A DNA stretch of 64,000 nucleotides from Gammaproteobacteria bacterium (GCA_028279365.1 JANQNX010000016.1:18017-82016); one strand, 5' to 3'. Counted from the stretch's first letter, positions 1 to 8,908 are shown. Numbers and translations: made by a program. Notes: generated by a model from the sequence alone, not told the origin.

Positions 1-1
1 A

Positions 2-466
2 TCTGACCATTTGAAAGATAGAAAAATATTCGACATGGACAATTTGTCGCTTTACATATCTCTATCTGATCCGCTTCCAAATGATATTCAGGAACATTTA
101 AGTGATCAATATACTATCAGCAACAAAAATAATCTGATTTACTATGGTGAAAAAGCAATATCAAAGCTTCAAAAGATATTAAGTAGAGCAAGGTGCGCAA
201 GAATATCCAGTGTAAGTCCAAATAACGATTTAGCTTTCGTTGGTAAACTAGATACTATTCAATCTAAACCAAAATATGTATTAGGTGGCCTTAGAGTAGA
301 TAGATATGGAAATAAAAATAAAATCAAGACTATCTATTTGGTTGATAAAGATCTTATTGATCAATTTATCAGGCCTTATGAAAAATGGCCCATAGGTCAA
401 TCTGAAGGTCTATGCCCAAAGGAAAAAGACATACAATTTATAATGGGTATAAAGGAGAGTGTATAA
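2..466 (+). CDS. Hypothetical protein, 5' end outside window
   Basis: The reading frame is open to the left edge of the window, so the gene is probably cut off. Inside the window a TTG at 11 or ATG at 35 could also serve as start, but neither has a clear ribosome-binding site. The visible part is a soluble, Lys/Asn/Ile-rich protein of about 150 residues with no signal peptide and no membrane segment. The C-terminal third (GLRVDRYGNKNKIKTIYLVD onward) looks like a small folded domain that I do not recognise. Its TAA shares one base with the ATG of the following small gene, so the two are probably translationally coupled. Its AT-rich codon use differs from the nas genes that follow. No function is assigned. 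Confidence 0.6.
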   Translation, partial: SDHLKDRKIFDMDNLSLYISLSDPLPNDIQEHLSDQYTISNKNNLIYYGEKAISKLQKILSRARCARISSVSPNNDLAFVGKLDTIQSKPKYVLGGLRVDRYGNKNKIKTIYLVDKDLIDQFIRPYEKWPIGQSEGLCPKEKDIQFIMGIKESV

Positions 467-600
467 TGCTAAAGTTTATTAGTAATTTTATTATATTTTT
501 TTTATTAGTTTTTTCTTCTAGCACTAATGCTTGTGGGCAAGGATGTATTATTCAAGCAGATGGTTCATGTGTTTGCCCTAATCCCAAGCCTCAACCATAA
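466..600 (+). CDS. Small secreted Cys/Pro-rich peptide (44 aa)
   Basis: The start is the ATG at 466, preceded by AAGGAG about eight bases upstream and overlapping the stop codon of the upstream gene by one base. The peptide has an N-terminal hydrophobic stretch of about 18 residues (FISNFIIFFLLVFSSSTNA), which looks like a signal peptide. A mature tail of roughly 22 residues follows, with four cysteines (CGQGC, then CVC) and a Pro-rich end (PNPKPQP). It could be exported and disulfide-bonded, or a small lipoprotein-like peptide cleaved near the first Cys. I do not recognise the family. The coupling suggests a functional link with the upstream gene; that is inference. Confidence 0.5.
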   Translation: MLKFISNFIIFFLLVFSSSTNACGQGCIIQADGSCVCPNPKPQP

Positions 601-723
601 AAATAAGCTTATCTACTTATTCTAATATGAAGAGCGTAGACTAAATGCTTACTCAACAACTAAATCGATCTATTTATATCTGATATATCGAAAACATTTC
701 AGTTAATAATTTTTTTTTCAGGG

Positions 724-3390
724 TTATGAATGCTGTCGGTTTTCAATTAATGATTTAATTTCAGGTCGGCAACTACCACAGTTGGTACCGGCATTGAGCG
801 CCTTACCTATCTGGTTGACATCTGCTTTTGCATTTTCACAGATATAATCTTTGATCGTATTTTCACCAACACCAAAACAGGAACAGACCACTGAGCCAGT
901 ATCAACACCTCCTGACGAAGATAAGCCCGCCAGTATTTGCCATTTATTATCCTGTAACGTGGTCGTTGAAAATTGTTCGCTTAACCATTCTCTGGCGGGA
1001 AGTGATGCATAATCAGTTGCTGTAAAAATACAGCCTTGTATTTCATTTTCATACTGCCAAAGGTATCGGGCGGTTTGATTATACTCATCAACATATTCTA
1101 TCCAGTCATAGTCATGACCATTCTGAATCCGCTTTTTAAACCAGTTGATGTCTTTTATCTCCTTATCGGAAAACTCAATACGCCAGTTGTCTTTCTCTAT
1201 CAGTTTTGTCCAATATGCTAACTCATCAAATTGATACTCATGTCGGCTTAATATAAACCCGAACCACTCATGTTTGACGGGTTCTACCTTAACCGGTGTA
1301 TGTTTGTATTCAGGTTGTCCCGAAATGGGATCAACGAATGGGTTAACCACCGCATCTACTCTGGCGTTAGCGGAAAATTGATCATTCCAGTGTAAGGGAA
1401 TAAAAATTTCATCTTGACGTTGCCTGTCTGTGAGTTCTGCCCTGACAACGACCGAGCCATATTCACTATTTATCCTGATTAATTGTTTGTCTTTAATAGC
1501 AAATTGTTTTGCCGTCGCAGGATGGCATTGTGCAAACGGTTCCAGACTGTGTCGCGACAATCGCTGTGATTCACCGGTTCGGGTCATCGTATGCCAATGA
1601 TCTCTGACCCTTCCGGTATTCAGAACTAATGGAAACGTGTCTGAGGTATTTGCACCGGGCGTCCTTGGCTCAATCGGAATAAACCGCGCCTTGTTGTCTT
1701 TTGTATAAAAATGCCCGTTGGTCAGTATACGCCTTGTACCTTCCGGGTTTTCCTGGTTAACCGGCCATTGGATTGGCTTGAGTGCATCATAATCTTCGTT
1801 ATCAAGCTCTTGTAAAAGACTGATATCAAAATCACGATTGCCTGCATTTTCAAAACCGGATAAGGCAGCATGTTCCCTGAACACATCGGCGACATGTTGA
1901 TATTGAAATTCATCACCAAAACCCATGCGCTTTGCGACCTCACTGATAATCCACCAATCTGGCCTGGCTTCACCCGCCGTGCTAAGGAATGAACGCTGAC
2001 GGGAAATGCGTCTTTCCGAATTGGTCACAGTGCCAGACTTTTCTCCCCAGGCTGCGGCCGGTAACAAAACATCAGCATAACGCGTGGTATCGGTTTTCCT
2101 GATGCAGTCTGACACGACAACAAAGTCGCATTGCTTTAATGCCTCATTCACACTGTTTGAATCAGGAATACTGACAGCCGGATTGGTTGCCATCACCCAT
2201 ACGGCCTTCACCTTGCCTGACTTGATATCATTAAACAGATCAACCGCCTTTAATCCGGGTTTGATCGCAATCTTGTCCGAATTCCAGAACCTGGCAACGC
2301 ATTCAGACTGTTCAAAGTCCATATGCGCGGCAAGTGTACTGGCTAATCCACCGACTTCGCGCCCACCCATCGCATTCGGTTGGCCAGTAATGGAAAACGG
2401 TCCGGTACCAGGCTTGCCAATTTTTCCCGCAGCAAGATGTGCATTGATAATCGCATTAACCTTATCCACACCGCTACTGGACTGATTAATACCCATAGAA
2501 AAAAGCGTGACCACTTTTTCCGTATTAGAAAAAAGTTGATAAAACTGTTCTACTTTTTCTACGCTGACGTCACAAGCTTTGGCCACGAATTCAATAGAGG
2601 GCGCTGTCTGTTTTGCAAGCGTCAGCGCAGCATCAAAACCCTGAGTATGTGCATTGATGTACTCGTGATCGATGCAAGCATGTTGCTCCAGATAACAAAG
2701 CAGACCGTTGAACAATACCGCATCAGTACCCGGCCTGATCGGTAAATGTACATCCGCCGTATCACAGCTATGCGTTTGTCTGGGATCGATGATATATAAC
2801 TGGCAGTCATTATTTTCCCGGGCGGCCTCTATGCGTTGATAAAGTACCGGATGACACCAGGCGATGTTGGAACCGGTAACGATAATCGCTTCGGCACTCT
2901 CCAGATCTTCATAACAAGGCCCAACCGCATCGCTACCAAAGGCACGCTTATGACCCGCTACGGCTGAGGACATACAAAGACGCGAATTGGTATCGATATT
3001 GGCGCTACCAATAAACCCTTTCATAAGTTTATTAGCAACATAGTAATCTTCAGTCAACAACTGGCCCGACACATAAAAGGCAACCGAGTCAGCACCATAA
3101 TTATTTATCGTCTCAACAAAGCAATTGGCAACTTCAGCCAGCGCTTCATCCCAGCTAGCCTTCTTGTTGTTTACCATTGGCGATAACAATCGATGTGACA
3201 GGTTCACCGTTTCACCGAGTGCGGAACCTTTAGAACAGAGTCGCCCTGAATTAGCAGGATGTGAAGTGTCACCTTCAATAGTGACTTGCCCTTGTTTATT
3301 AGCCTGTGCAATCACACCACAACCGACACCACAATAAGGACAGGTGGTTTTGATTTTTTCTTCGGTTAGCGCTGTTGGATAATTAGACAT
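724..3390 (-). CDS. nasA: Assimilatory nitrate reductase catalytic subunit NasA
   Basis: Molybdenum enzyme that reduces nitrate to nitrite in the cytoplasm. The N-terminus carries the [4Fe-4S] motif CPYCGVGCG followed by RLCSKG. The Mo-bisMGD oxidoreductase domain occupies most of the protein, with typical blocks such as SRLCMSSAVAG, TGQPNAMGGREVGG and the molydopterin-dinucleotide-binding part near TGRVRDHWHTMTRTG. The C-terminus adds a BFD-like [2Fe-2S] domain (VCSCFGVGE then NCGSCRPE), as in the NasA form that takes electrons from a separate flavoprotein. I place the start at the ATG at 3390, four bases after the upstream stop codon. A longer frame back to 3447 would overlap the neighbour and add 19 unrelated residues. 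It is the last gene of nirB-nirD-FAD reductase-nasA. Confidence 0.95.
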   Translation of the reverse strand: MSNYPTALTEEKIKTTCPYCGVGCGVIAQANKQGQVTIEGDTSHPANSGRLCSKGSALGETVNLSHRLLSPMVNNKKASWDEALAEVANCFVETINNYGADSVAFYVSGQLLTEDYYVANKLMKGFIGSANIDTNSRLCMSSAVAGHKRAFGSDAVGPCYEDLESAEAIIVTGSNIAWCHPVLYQRIEAARENNDCQLYIIDPRQTHSCDTADVHLPIRPGTDAVLFNGLLCYLEQHACIDHEYINAHTQGFDAALTLAKQTAPSIEFVAKACDVSVEKVEQFYQLFSNTEKVVTLFSMGINQSSSGVDKVNAIINAHLAAGKIGKPGTGPFSITGQPNAMGGREVGGLASTLAAHMDFEQSECVARFWNSDKIAIKPGLKAVDLFNDIKSGKVKAVWVMATNPAVSIPDSNSVNEALKQCDFVVVSDCIRKTDTTRYADVLLPAAAWGEKSGTVTNSERRISRQRSFLSTAGEARPDWWIISEVAKRMGFGDEFQYQHVADVFREHAALSGFENAGNRDFDISLLQELDNEDYDALKPIQWPVNQENPEGTRRILTNGHFYTKDNKARFIPIEPRTPGANTSDTFPLVLNTGRVRDHWHTMTRTGESQRLSRHSLEPFAQCHPATAKQFAIKDKQLIRINSEYGSVVVRAELTDRQRQDEIFIPLHWNDQFSANARVDAVVNPFVDPISGQPEYKHTPVKVEPVKHEWFGFILSRHEYQFDELAYWTKLIEKDNWRIEFSDKEIKDINWFKKRIQNGHDYDWIEYVDEYNQTARYLWQYENEIQGCIFTATDYASLPAREWLSEQFSTTTLQDNKWQILAGLSSSGGVDTGSVVCSCFGVGENTIKDYICENAKADVNQIGKALNAGTNCGSCRPEIKSLIENRQHS

Positions 3391-3394
3391 CGTA

Positions 3395-4633
3395 CTATGC
3401 ACACGCAGCAACGGTTTCCTGAACATCGACGCAGTATTGTTTACCAAACTGCAGTGTTTGACTGATCGCCGTTATATCCTGTTTCGTCTCAAGCAATTCC
3501 AGGTACCAGCGCGAATCAGTAATATCACCATATAACAATATACCCACAATACGGTTGTGTTTAATGACTAATTTACGATAAATGCTGTTGGCAGAATCAA
3601 CCAGTTTTATAATCTGACAGCTATCATCCTCACAGAACTGACCCGCTGAAAACAGGTTCACTCCAGTGACTTTTAATCCGGTTGCATTGACTGAACCGGT
3701 ATAACTGGCAGTCTCGTTGTTCAACACCGTTGCGCAAACCGCCGCTTGTTCATATAAGGGTGCGACCAAACCATAGGTTTTATCATTATGCTGACAGCAT
3801 TCACCTATCGCGAAGATATCCTGACATGAGGTCTGCATCTGGTCGTTAACAATGATCCCTGCCGCGCAATCAATATCAGATTTTTTGGCAAGTGATATTT
3901 CCGGTCGGATACCGACAGCAAACACAACCAATTCTGCCGGGATGCTGCTACCATCTTCAAGCAGTACCGACTCGACCTTCTCATCACCCAGTATTTTTTT
4001 TATGTTGACATCCGTTTTGATCGACAAACCAGTATTAGCCAGCATAGCAGTCAGATGTTCAGAAGCCGTTTCATCCAGTTGTCTCTCCATCAGCACAGTA
4101 TGTCGATGTAATACTGTGACGTTCATACCTTGTTTATGCAGACCATAAGCGACTTCCAGACCTAACAAACCGCCACCTATGACAACCGCCTGTTTTGATT
4201 GTTGACATGATGACAACATCTGCTCAACATCATTAATGGTTCTGTAGGTGTAAACCCCATTCAAGTCGTTTCCGGGGATAGGCGGCAAAAATGCTTGGGA
4301 ACCAGTTGCGATCACCAGTTTATCAAAGTGATAAATATCGCCATCGATATCCCTGACTCTTTTTTCAGAGGCGGAAATATCGGTAACCGTTTTTGATGTA
4401 TGAAGTGTAATGCCGTGCTGGTCGTACCAGTCTATTGGGTGTGTAACCACATCATTGAGCGTCTGCTCTCCAGATAATAACGGTGATAACAAAATACGAT
4501 TATAACCTGCATGTGGCTCGCTACCAAAAACAGTAATGTCGAACGGGGATTGTTTTTCGATTAATTCTTCCAGTAATCGAATTGCGGCCATGCCATTGCC
4601 GATAATGATAAGTTTTTGTGGAGCCTCCGGCAT
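3395..4633 (-). CDS. FAD/NAD(P)H-dependent reductase subunit for nitrate reductase (NasB-like)
   Basis: A protein of about 412 residues with two dinucleotide-binding folds of the pyridine nucleotide-disulfide oxidoreductase family. The FAD motif near the N-terminus is IIIGNGMAAIRLLEEL and the NAD(P)H motif in the middle is VVIGGGLLGLEVAYGL. The second FAD contact (VFAVGIRPE ... DIFAIGECCQH) is also present. It resembles the first half of NirB and lacks iron-sulfur domains. Encoded between nirD and nasA, it most likely passes electrons from NAD(P)H to NasA. The ATG at 4633 is preferred over the in-frame TTG at 4648, which overlaps the nirD stop. No strong Shine-Dalgarno sequence is visible, so coupling to nirD translation is likely. 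Confidence 0.85.
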   Translation of the reverse strand: MPEAPQKLIIIGNGMAAIRLLEELIEKQSPFDITVFGSEPHAGYNRILLSPLLSGEQTLNDVVTHPIDWYDQHGITLHTSKTVTDISASEKRVRDIDGDIYHFDKLVIATGSQAFLPPIPGNDLNGVYTYRTINDVEQMLSSCQQSKQAVVIGGGLLGLEVAYGLHKQGMNVTVLHRHTVLMERQLDETASEHLTAMLANTGLSIKTDVNIKKILGDEKVESVLLEDGSSIPAELVVFAVGIRPEISLAKKSDIDCAAGIIVNDQMQTSCQDIFAIGECCQHNDKTYGLVAPLYEQAAVCATVLNNETASYTGSVNATGLKVTGVNLFSAGQFCEDDSCQIIKLVDSANSIYRKLVIKHNRIVGILLYGDITDSRWYLELLETKQDITAISQTLQFGKQYCVDVQETVAACA

Positions 4634-4644
4634 AACACTGACTA

Positions 4645-5010
4645 TCAAACTGCGACCTGAACCTCTCCATCATCGATCTGAACAGCATAGATCGGAAGCA
4701 AGACGGATTCATCTTCCAGACATTGGCCTGTCTTCAGGTTAAAATGCTGTTTATAAATAGGCGAAGCAACAACCGGCTGCCCTTTTATGTCGCCAGTAAT
4801 CCCTCTTGATAATACATTCACTTTACTAAACGGATCGTAATTACTAATGGCATATATCTCACCAGTAATTAATTTGAATATGGCAATCTGGTTTTTTTCC
4901 AGCAAGGCACATACACCTACGTTATCAATCAAGTCAGATTCCTGACAGACGCTATGCCATTTAACATCCCGTTTGGATGCATAATCATCAAACTGTTTTA
5001 ATTCACCCAT
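4645..5010 (-). CDS. nirD: Nitrite reductase [NAD(P)H] small subunit NirD
   Basis: A 121-residue Rieske-fold protein of the NirD family, partner of NirB in reducing nitrite to ammonium in the cytoplasm. The fold is recognisable from the segment IAIFKLITGEIYAISNYDPF and the end block SPIYKQHFNLKTGQCLED. As usual in NirD, the Cys/His residues that would hold a Rieske [2Fe-2S] cluster are absent, so its role is structural. It starts three bases after the nirB stop codon and is followed at once by the NasB-like flavoprotein, so it sits second in the four-gene operon. Confidence 0.95.
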   Translation of the reverse strand: MGELKQFDDYASKRDVKWHSVCQESDLIDNVGVCALLEKNQIAIFKLITGEIYAISNYDPFSKVNVLSRGITGDIKGQPVVASPIYKQHFNLKTGQCLEDESVLLPIYAVQIDDGEVQVAV

Positions 5011-5013
5011 TAT

Positions 5014-7539
5014 TTATGCCGTCTCCAATAACTCGAGTTTTTCTTCATTAGTCGCAGGACGAATCTGGTTTCGTTCCTGTACAAATACCACCTGGTTATC
5101 TTTTTCATCGCTGTTAACAAAATGACGAAAACGTTTCATCTTCTCTGGATTATCCAGTGTGGTTTTCCATTCACATTGATAGGTATCAACAATCTTCTCC
5201 ATCTCGCTTTCCAACTCGGCACAGATGCCCAATTTGTCATCGATAATGACGGATTGTAGATATTCCAGACCGCCTTCCAGGTTATCCATCCAGGTTGCCG
5301 TACGTTGTAGTTTGTCAGCAGTACGGATATAGAACATAAAGAAACGGTCGATATATTTGATCAAGGTTTCATCGTCAAGATCGGAAGCAAACAAATCCGC
5401 ATGTCGGGGTTTCATACCACCATTACCACACACATAAAGGTTCCATCCCTTTTCCGTTGCAATCACACCAACGTCTTTGCCCTGCGCTTCGGCGCATTCG
5501 CGGGTACAACCGGATACTGCCATTTTGGTTTTATGTGGAGAACGCAAGCCCTTGTAACGGTTTTCCAAACGTATCGCCATCGATACGCTGTCTTGCACAC
5601 CATAACGACACCAGGTACTACCAACACAAGACTTAACCGTTCGTAATGCCTTCGCATAAGCATGACCGGATTCAAAACCGGCAGCGACCAATTCTTCCCA
5701 TATATGTGGTAGCTGATCGACACGTGCGCCAAATAAGTCCACACGCTGTGCACCGGTAATCTTGCTGTAGAGATTGTATTTTTTTGCAACTTGTCCCAAT
5801 ACAATCAGTTTATCCGGTGTAATCTCCCCTCCCGGCACACGCGGAACAATGGAGTACGTCCCATTCTTTTGCATGTTGGCAAGAAAATGATCGTTAGTAT
5901 CCTGTAATTGCGTTATCGGTTTCTCTAATACATATTCATTCCAGCATGAGGCGAGTATTGAACCAACAGCGGGTTTACAAATATCACAACCATGGCCTGT
6001 CCCATGTCTGGCGATTAACTCTTCAAAGGTTTTAATCTTTTCAGAACGAATAATTAAATAGAGATCCTGTCGGGTATAAGGAAAATGTTCACATAGATCA
6101 CGGTTAACTGCGATACCGCGTTTTTCCAATTCACTATTTAATATTTGACCTGCCATCACGGCACAACCACCGCAAGTCGTACCCGCCTTGGTACATGACT
6201 TTAACTCTGCCAATGTGGTCACACCATCATCAACAGCAGCAATCAATTCACCTTTACTGACATTATTACAGGAACAGATCTGTGCCGTGTCTGGTAATGC
6301 ATCAACACCCAAGCCGACTGCTGCAGCTCCGTCTCGCTGCGGTAGAATCAAATCATCGGGGTTCTCCGGTAGATCAATTTCATTCAGGTAATACTGCAAC
6401 AAAGTATCGTAATCAGCACTATCACCCACCAGTACGGCACCAAGCAATTTGGTTGCGTCTTTATTCACCACCAGGCTTTTGTAAACTTCATTACGTGCAT
6501 CACTAAAGACATAGCGCATTGCACCTTCGCTATGGCCTAATGAATCACCAATGGAGCCGACATCAACACCAAGCAACTTAAGCTTGGTACTCATATCGGC
6601 ACCTTTAAATACCGTTGTTTCTTCAGTTAACTGACTGACCGCAACTTCTGCCATGCGATAGCCCGGTGCAACCAGGCCAAGAATGCGACCACCCCAAAGG
6701 GCACATTCACCAATCGCATAAATATCTCTGTCGCTGGTACGGCAGCGATAATCAATCACAATACCGCCGCGTTCTCCGACATTTAATCCCGCTGATTTGG
6801 CTAATTCGTCATAAGGTTTAATACCTGCAGAAAAGACAATCATATCCGTCTCTAATTCGCCACCATCGGCAAAACTCATCTTTAATCGTCTTTCATTACC
6901 TTTACTAATTAACTCGGTCGCTTTACTGGTATGCACCTGCACGCCCAGGTTTTCAATCTTACGGCGTAACATACTGCTGCCACCCTCATCGAGTTGTACA
7001 TTCATCAAACCCGACGAAAGTTCGACCACATGTGTTTCCAGACCAAGGTTTATTAATGCATTGGCACATTCCAGTCCTAACAAGCCTCCACCGACAACCA
7101 CACCGACCTTACTTTCTTTAGCACTGGCATTGATCTCGCCCAGATCGTCAATCGTGCGATAGGCTAAACAGTTAGGTAGATCATGGCCAGGTACAGGAGG
7201 AATAAAGGCATAGGAACCGGTAGCTAATACCAGCTTATCGTAGTCAAACGTCATGCCGCCTTGAGAAGTCACACATTTTTTTTCTTTATCAATACTGACA
7301 ATCGGATCGCCAAAATAGGCATTAACATGATTGTCTTGATAAAACTCGCGCGTTGTTAATGCCAGTTCTTCCGGTTTCTTTCCTGCAAAATACTCAGACA
7401 AATGAACTCGATCATAGGCAGGACGAGGTTCACCCCCTATCACTGTAATCTTGTAATCCAAGTTTGCTTCCAAAACCTTTTCGACATAGTAATGTCCGAC
7501 CATGCCATTCCCGACTACCACCAGATTTTTTTTCATCAT
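5014..7539 (-). CDS. nirB: Nitrite reductase [NAD(P)H] large subunit NirB
   Basis: A siroheme enzyme of 841 residues that reduces nitrite to ammonium with NAD(P)H. In order it shows an FAD-binding fold (VVVGNGMVGHYYVEKV), an NAD(P)H fold (VGVVVGGGLLGLECANAL), a BFD-like [2Fe-2S] domain (ICSCNNVSKGE ... TTCGGC), a second Cys pair (CDICKP), the ferredoxin half-domain, and the siroheme/[4Fe-4S] ligands C-x5-C (CVGSTWC) and C-x3-C (CTREC). The start is one of two consecutive ATGs at 7539/7536. It is first in the operon with nirD, the FAD reductase and nasA. The leader holds a sigma-54-type promoter and an attenuator, described separately. Confidence 0.97.
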   Translation of the reverse strand: MMKKNLVVVGNGMVGHYYVEKVLEANLDYKITVIGGEPRPAYDRVHLSEYFAGKKPEELALTTREFYQDNHVNAYFGDPIVSIDKEKKCVTSQGGMTFDYDKLVLATGSYAFIPPVPGHDLPNCLAYRTIDDLGEINASAKESKVGVVVGGGLLGLECANALINLGLETHVVELSSGLMNVQLDEGGSSMLRRKIENLGVQVHTSKATELISKGNERRLKMSFADGGELETDMIVFSAGIKPYDELAKSAGLNVGERGGIVIDYRCRTSDRDIYAIGECALWGGRILGLVAPGYRMAEVAVSQLTEETTVFKGADMSTKLKLLGVDVGSIGDSLGHSEGAMRYVFSDARNEVYKSLVVNKDATKLLGAVLVGDSADYDTLLQYYLNEIDLPENPDDLILPQRDGAAAVGLGVDALPDTAQICSCNNVSKGELIAAVDDGVTTLAELKSCTKAGTTCGGCAVMAGQILNSELEKRGIAVNRDLCEHFPYTRQDLYLIIRSEKIKTFEELIARHGTGHGCDICKPAVGSILASCWNEYVLEKPITQLQDTNDHFLANMQKNGTYSIVPRVPGGEITPDKLIVLGQVAKKYNLYSKITGAQRVDLFGARVDQLPHIWEELVAAGFESGHAYAKALRTVKSCVGSTWCRYGVQDSVSMAIRLENRYKGLRSPHKTKMAVSGCTRECAEAQGKDVGVIATEKGWNLYVCGNGGMKPRHADLFASDLDDETLIKYIDRFFMFYIRTADKLQRTATWMDNLEGGLEYLQSVIIDDKLGICAELESEMEKIVDTYQCEWKTTLDNPEKMKRFRHFVNSDEKDNQVVFVQERNQIRPATNEEKLELLETA

Positions 7540-7570
7540 ATCTACAACCGTTTAATAATGAGTGACTCAG

Positions 7571-7667
7571 GTAAAAAAAAAGGCGCTTGAAGACCTTACG
7601 GTCTCAAGCGCCTTTGCTTACGTTTAACTTAATAATCTCTAAAGACTCCCACATCATGGAGAATCAT
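7571..7667 (-). promoter_or_regulatory. nirB leader: ANTAR-type hairpin overlapping an intrinsic terminator
   Basis: Read on the minus strand, hairpin P2 (7620-7605) is TAAGC-AAAGGC-GCTTG: a 5-bp stem with a hexaloop that has A at position 1 and G at 4. Its loop and 3' arm also form the 5' arm of a strong terminator (7615-7572: AAAGGCGCTTGA...TCAAGCGCC followed by eight T). The two structures are mutually exclusive. A canonical upstream P1 is not obvious. The best candidate is CTCC-(8-nt loop)-GGAG at 7661-7646, whose loop is not a hexanucleotide. By analogy with known NasT/NasR leaders, NasT should stabilise the hairpin and prevent termination when nitrate is present. Confidence 0.75.
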
Positions 7668-7677
7668 AAAACTAGTT

Positions 7678-7693
7678 TGCAGCATCCATGCCA
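7678..7693 (-). promoter_or_regulatory. Sigma-54-type promoter of nirB-nirD-nasBA
   Basis: The minus strand reads TGGCATGGATGCTGCA. It has GG at -24 and GC at -12 with exactly the sigma-54 spacing (consensus TGGCACG-N4-TTGCA). The predicted transcription start is about 12 bases downstream, near 7667, just before the attenuator leader. Similar elements stand in front of nirC, nrtA and the porin. Confidence 0.7.
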
Positions 7694-7797
7694 CTCTTTA
7701 AAAACGACTTAAGCCTTTGTTATTTATTAACTAATTTAAATCGTTAAATCCTGTTATTGAGTCAGGCTGCTCAATATAAGTGCGCAGATTGGCCTGC

Positions 7798-7814
7798 TGT
7801 ACTAATTTAGTGCA
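7798..7814. promoter_or_regulatory. NtrC-like inverted repeat between nirB and nirC
   Basis: TGTACTA-ATT-TAGTGCA is an almost perfect inverted repeat close to the NtrC enhancer pattern TGCACYA-N3-TRGTGCA. It lies between the two divergent sigma-54-type promoters, about 65 bases upstream of the nirC -24 element and about 105 bases upstream of the nirB one. It could therefore serve both. The assignment to NtrC is inference; ntrC is not in this window. Confidence 0.45.
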
Positions 7815-7877
7815 AGAATTACGTTTTATTACACAGCAGTTAAAACATTAATTATAAAAATCAATAAGTTAACTAGC

Positions 7878-7892
7878 TGGCATGATTGCTGC
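7878..7892 (+). promoter_or_regulatory. Sigma-54-type promoter of nirC
   Basis: TGGCATGATTGCTGC matches the -24 (TGGCAtG) and -12 (TGC) elements with correct spacing. The predicted start lies near 7904, a few bases before the first leader hairpin. The core is nearly identical to the nirB promoter. Confidence 0.7.
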
Positions 7893-7903
7893 GTTGCATT
7901 ACT

Positions 7904-7990
7904 AAATTAGTTATCAATGGTGATAGCTGACTTGTTACAAGCAAAGACGCTTGAGATCTCACAATCTCATTGCGTCTTTTTTTTGTTTTT
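7904..7990 (+). promoter_or_regulatory. nirC leader: two-hairpin ANTAR target and terminator
   Basis: P1 (7907-7930) has a 9-bp stem with two or three G-U pairs and the hexaloop AATGGT. P2 (7938-7953) is CAAGC-AAAGAC-GCTTG. Both loops carry A1 and G4, the conserved bases of ANTAR-binding RNAs. Seven bases separate the hairpins. The P2 loop and 3' arm are shared with the 5' arm of an intrinsic terminator, AAAGACGC...GCGTCTTT plus a T run (7943-7986), so only one can form. This is the most compact of the four leaders and precedes the nirC ribosome-binding site by about 50 bases. Confidence 0.85.
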
Positions 7991-8047
7991 TTTTCATTAA
8001 CAGGCATCAGCAAAATGCCAATCAAGTATTAGAACGGGAGTATAATT

Positions 8048-8887
8048 ATGGCTTATTTAGAACCCTCAGAGTTTGCAAAAAAGATGGTCGACGCCGGCGA
8101 ACAGAAAATATTTATGTCGACCCAGGATACCCTGGTACGCGCCTTTATGGCGGGTGCGATTCTGGCCCTGGCAGCTTTTTTTGCTATCACTGTTATTACC
8201 AAAACCGGTAATCCATTAGTTGGGTCGATATTATTCCCGGTCGGTTTCATTATGCTTTACCTGATGAAATTTGATCTATTAACCGGTGTATTTACCTTGT
8301 GTCCATTGGCCGTTATCGATAAACGTCCCGGTTGTACTATTCAAGGACTATTAAGAAACTGGGGGCTTGTTTTTGTCGGCAATTTCGCCGGCGCGTTGAC
8401 AATGGCGTTTTTCGCTTCCTTTATCCTGACTTATGGTTATCAGGTAGATGGTGGTCCGGTAGCAGCCAAAGTGTCCAGCATTGGTGAAGCAAGAACCCTG
8501 GGTTATAAGGCGCATGGTATTCTCGGTTGGTTTACTATTTTTATCCGCGGCATGCTTTGTAACTGGATGGTATCCATGGGTGTGGTCGGTGCATTAATCT
8601 CGACTCATGCCAGCGCCAAGATCATGGCCATGTGGATGCCAATCATGCTGTTCTTCTATATGGTATTCGAACATTCCATCGTGAACATGTTCCTATTTCC
8701 GTTTTCCATGATCATGGGTGGTGACTTTAACGTCATTGATTACTTCGTATGGAATGAAATTCCTACTGCATTAGGTAATCTCGTGGGCGGATTTTTATTA
8801 GTCGGGCTGCCAATCTATCTAACACATGTTAAAACAGCACCGAATCGTCCTGTTCCTGCGGTAACGACCAAAGAAGCAGTTGCCTAA
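8048..8887 (+). CDS. nirC: Formate/nitrite transporter family channel (NirC-type)
   Basis: A 279-residue member of the FNT family of pentameric inner-membrane anion channels. About six hydrophobic segments are visible, for example AFMAGAILALAAFFAITVI, VGSILFPVGFIMLYLM and WGLVFVGNFAGALTMAF. The family block FDLLTGVFTLCPL contains the LTG turn that lines the pore, and the late block EHSIVNMFLFPFSMIMG is also typical. Position beside nirB and a shared regulatory architecture point to nitrite rather than formate as substrate. The start ATG is preceded by GGGAG. The gene is a single transcription unit between its own attenuator and a terminator at 8909-8938. Confidence 0.92.
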   Translation: MAYLEPSEFAKKMVDAGEQKIFMSTQDTLVRAFMAGAILALAAFFAITVITKTGNPLVGSILFPVGFIMLYLMKFDLLTGVFTLCPLAVIDKRPGCTIQGLLRNWGLVFVGNFAGALTMAFFASFILTYGYQVDGGPVAAKVSSIGEARTLGYKAHGILGWFTIFIRGMLCNWMVSMGVVGALISTHASAKIMAMWMPIMLFFYMVFEHSIVNMFLFPFSMIMGGDFNVIDYFVWNEIPTALGNLVGGFLLVGLPIYLTHVKTAPNRPVPAVTTKEAVA

Positions 8888-8908
8888 GTTCTCGTTTCAC
8901 TAAACAAA

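Noticed and set aside
1722..1973. Open frames on either strand inside nasA, nirB, nrt and other long genes
   Set aside because: They lie in other frames of strongly supported genes, lack ribosome-binding sites and have no protein-like composition.
7679..7694. GTGGC-ATGGAT-GCTGC as the first ANTAR hairpin of the nirB leader
   Set aside because: The stem needs two G-U pairs, and the same bases form a sigma-54-type -24/-12 element with exact spacing. The element would lie upstream of the transcript.
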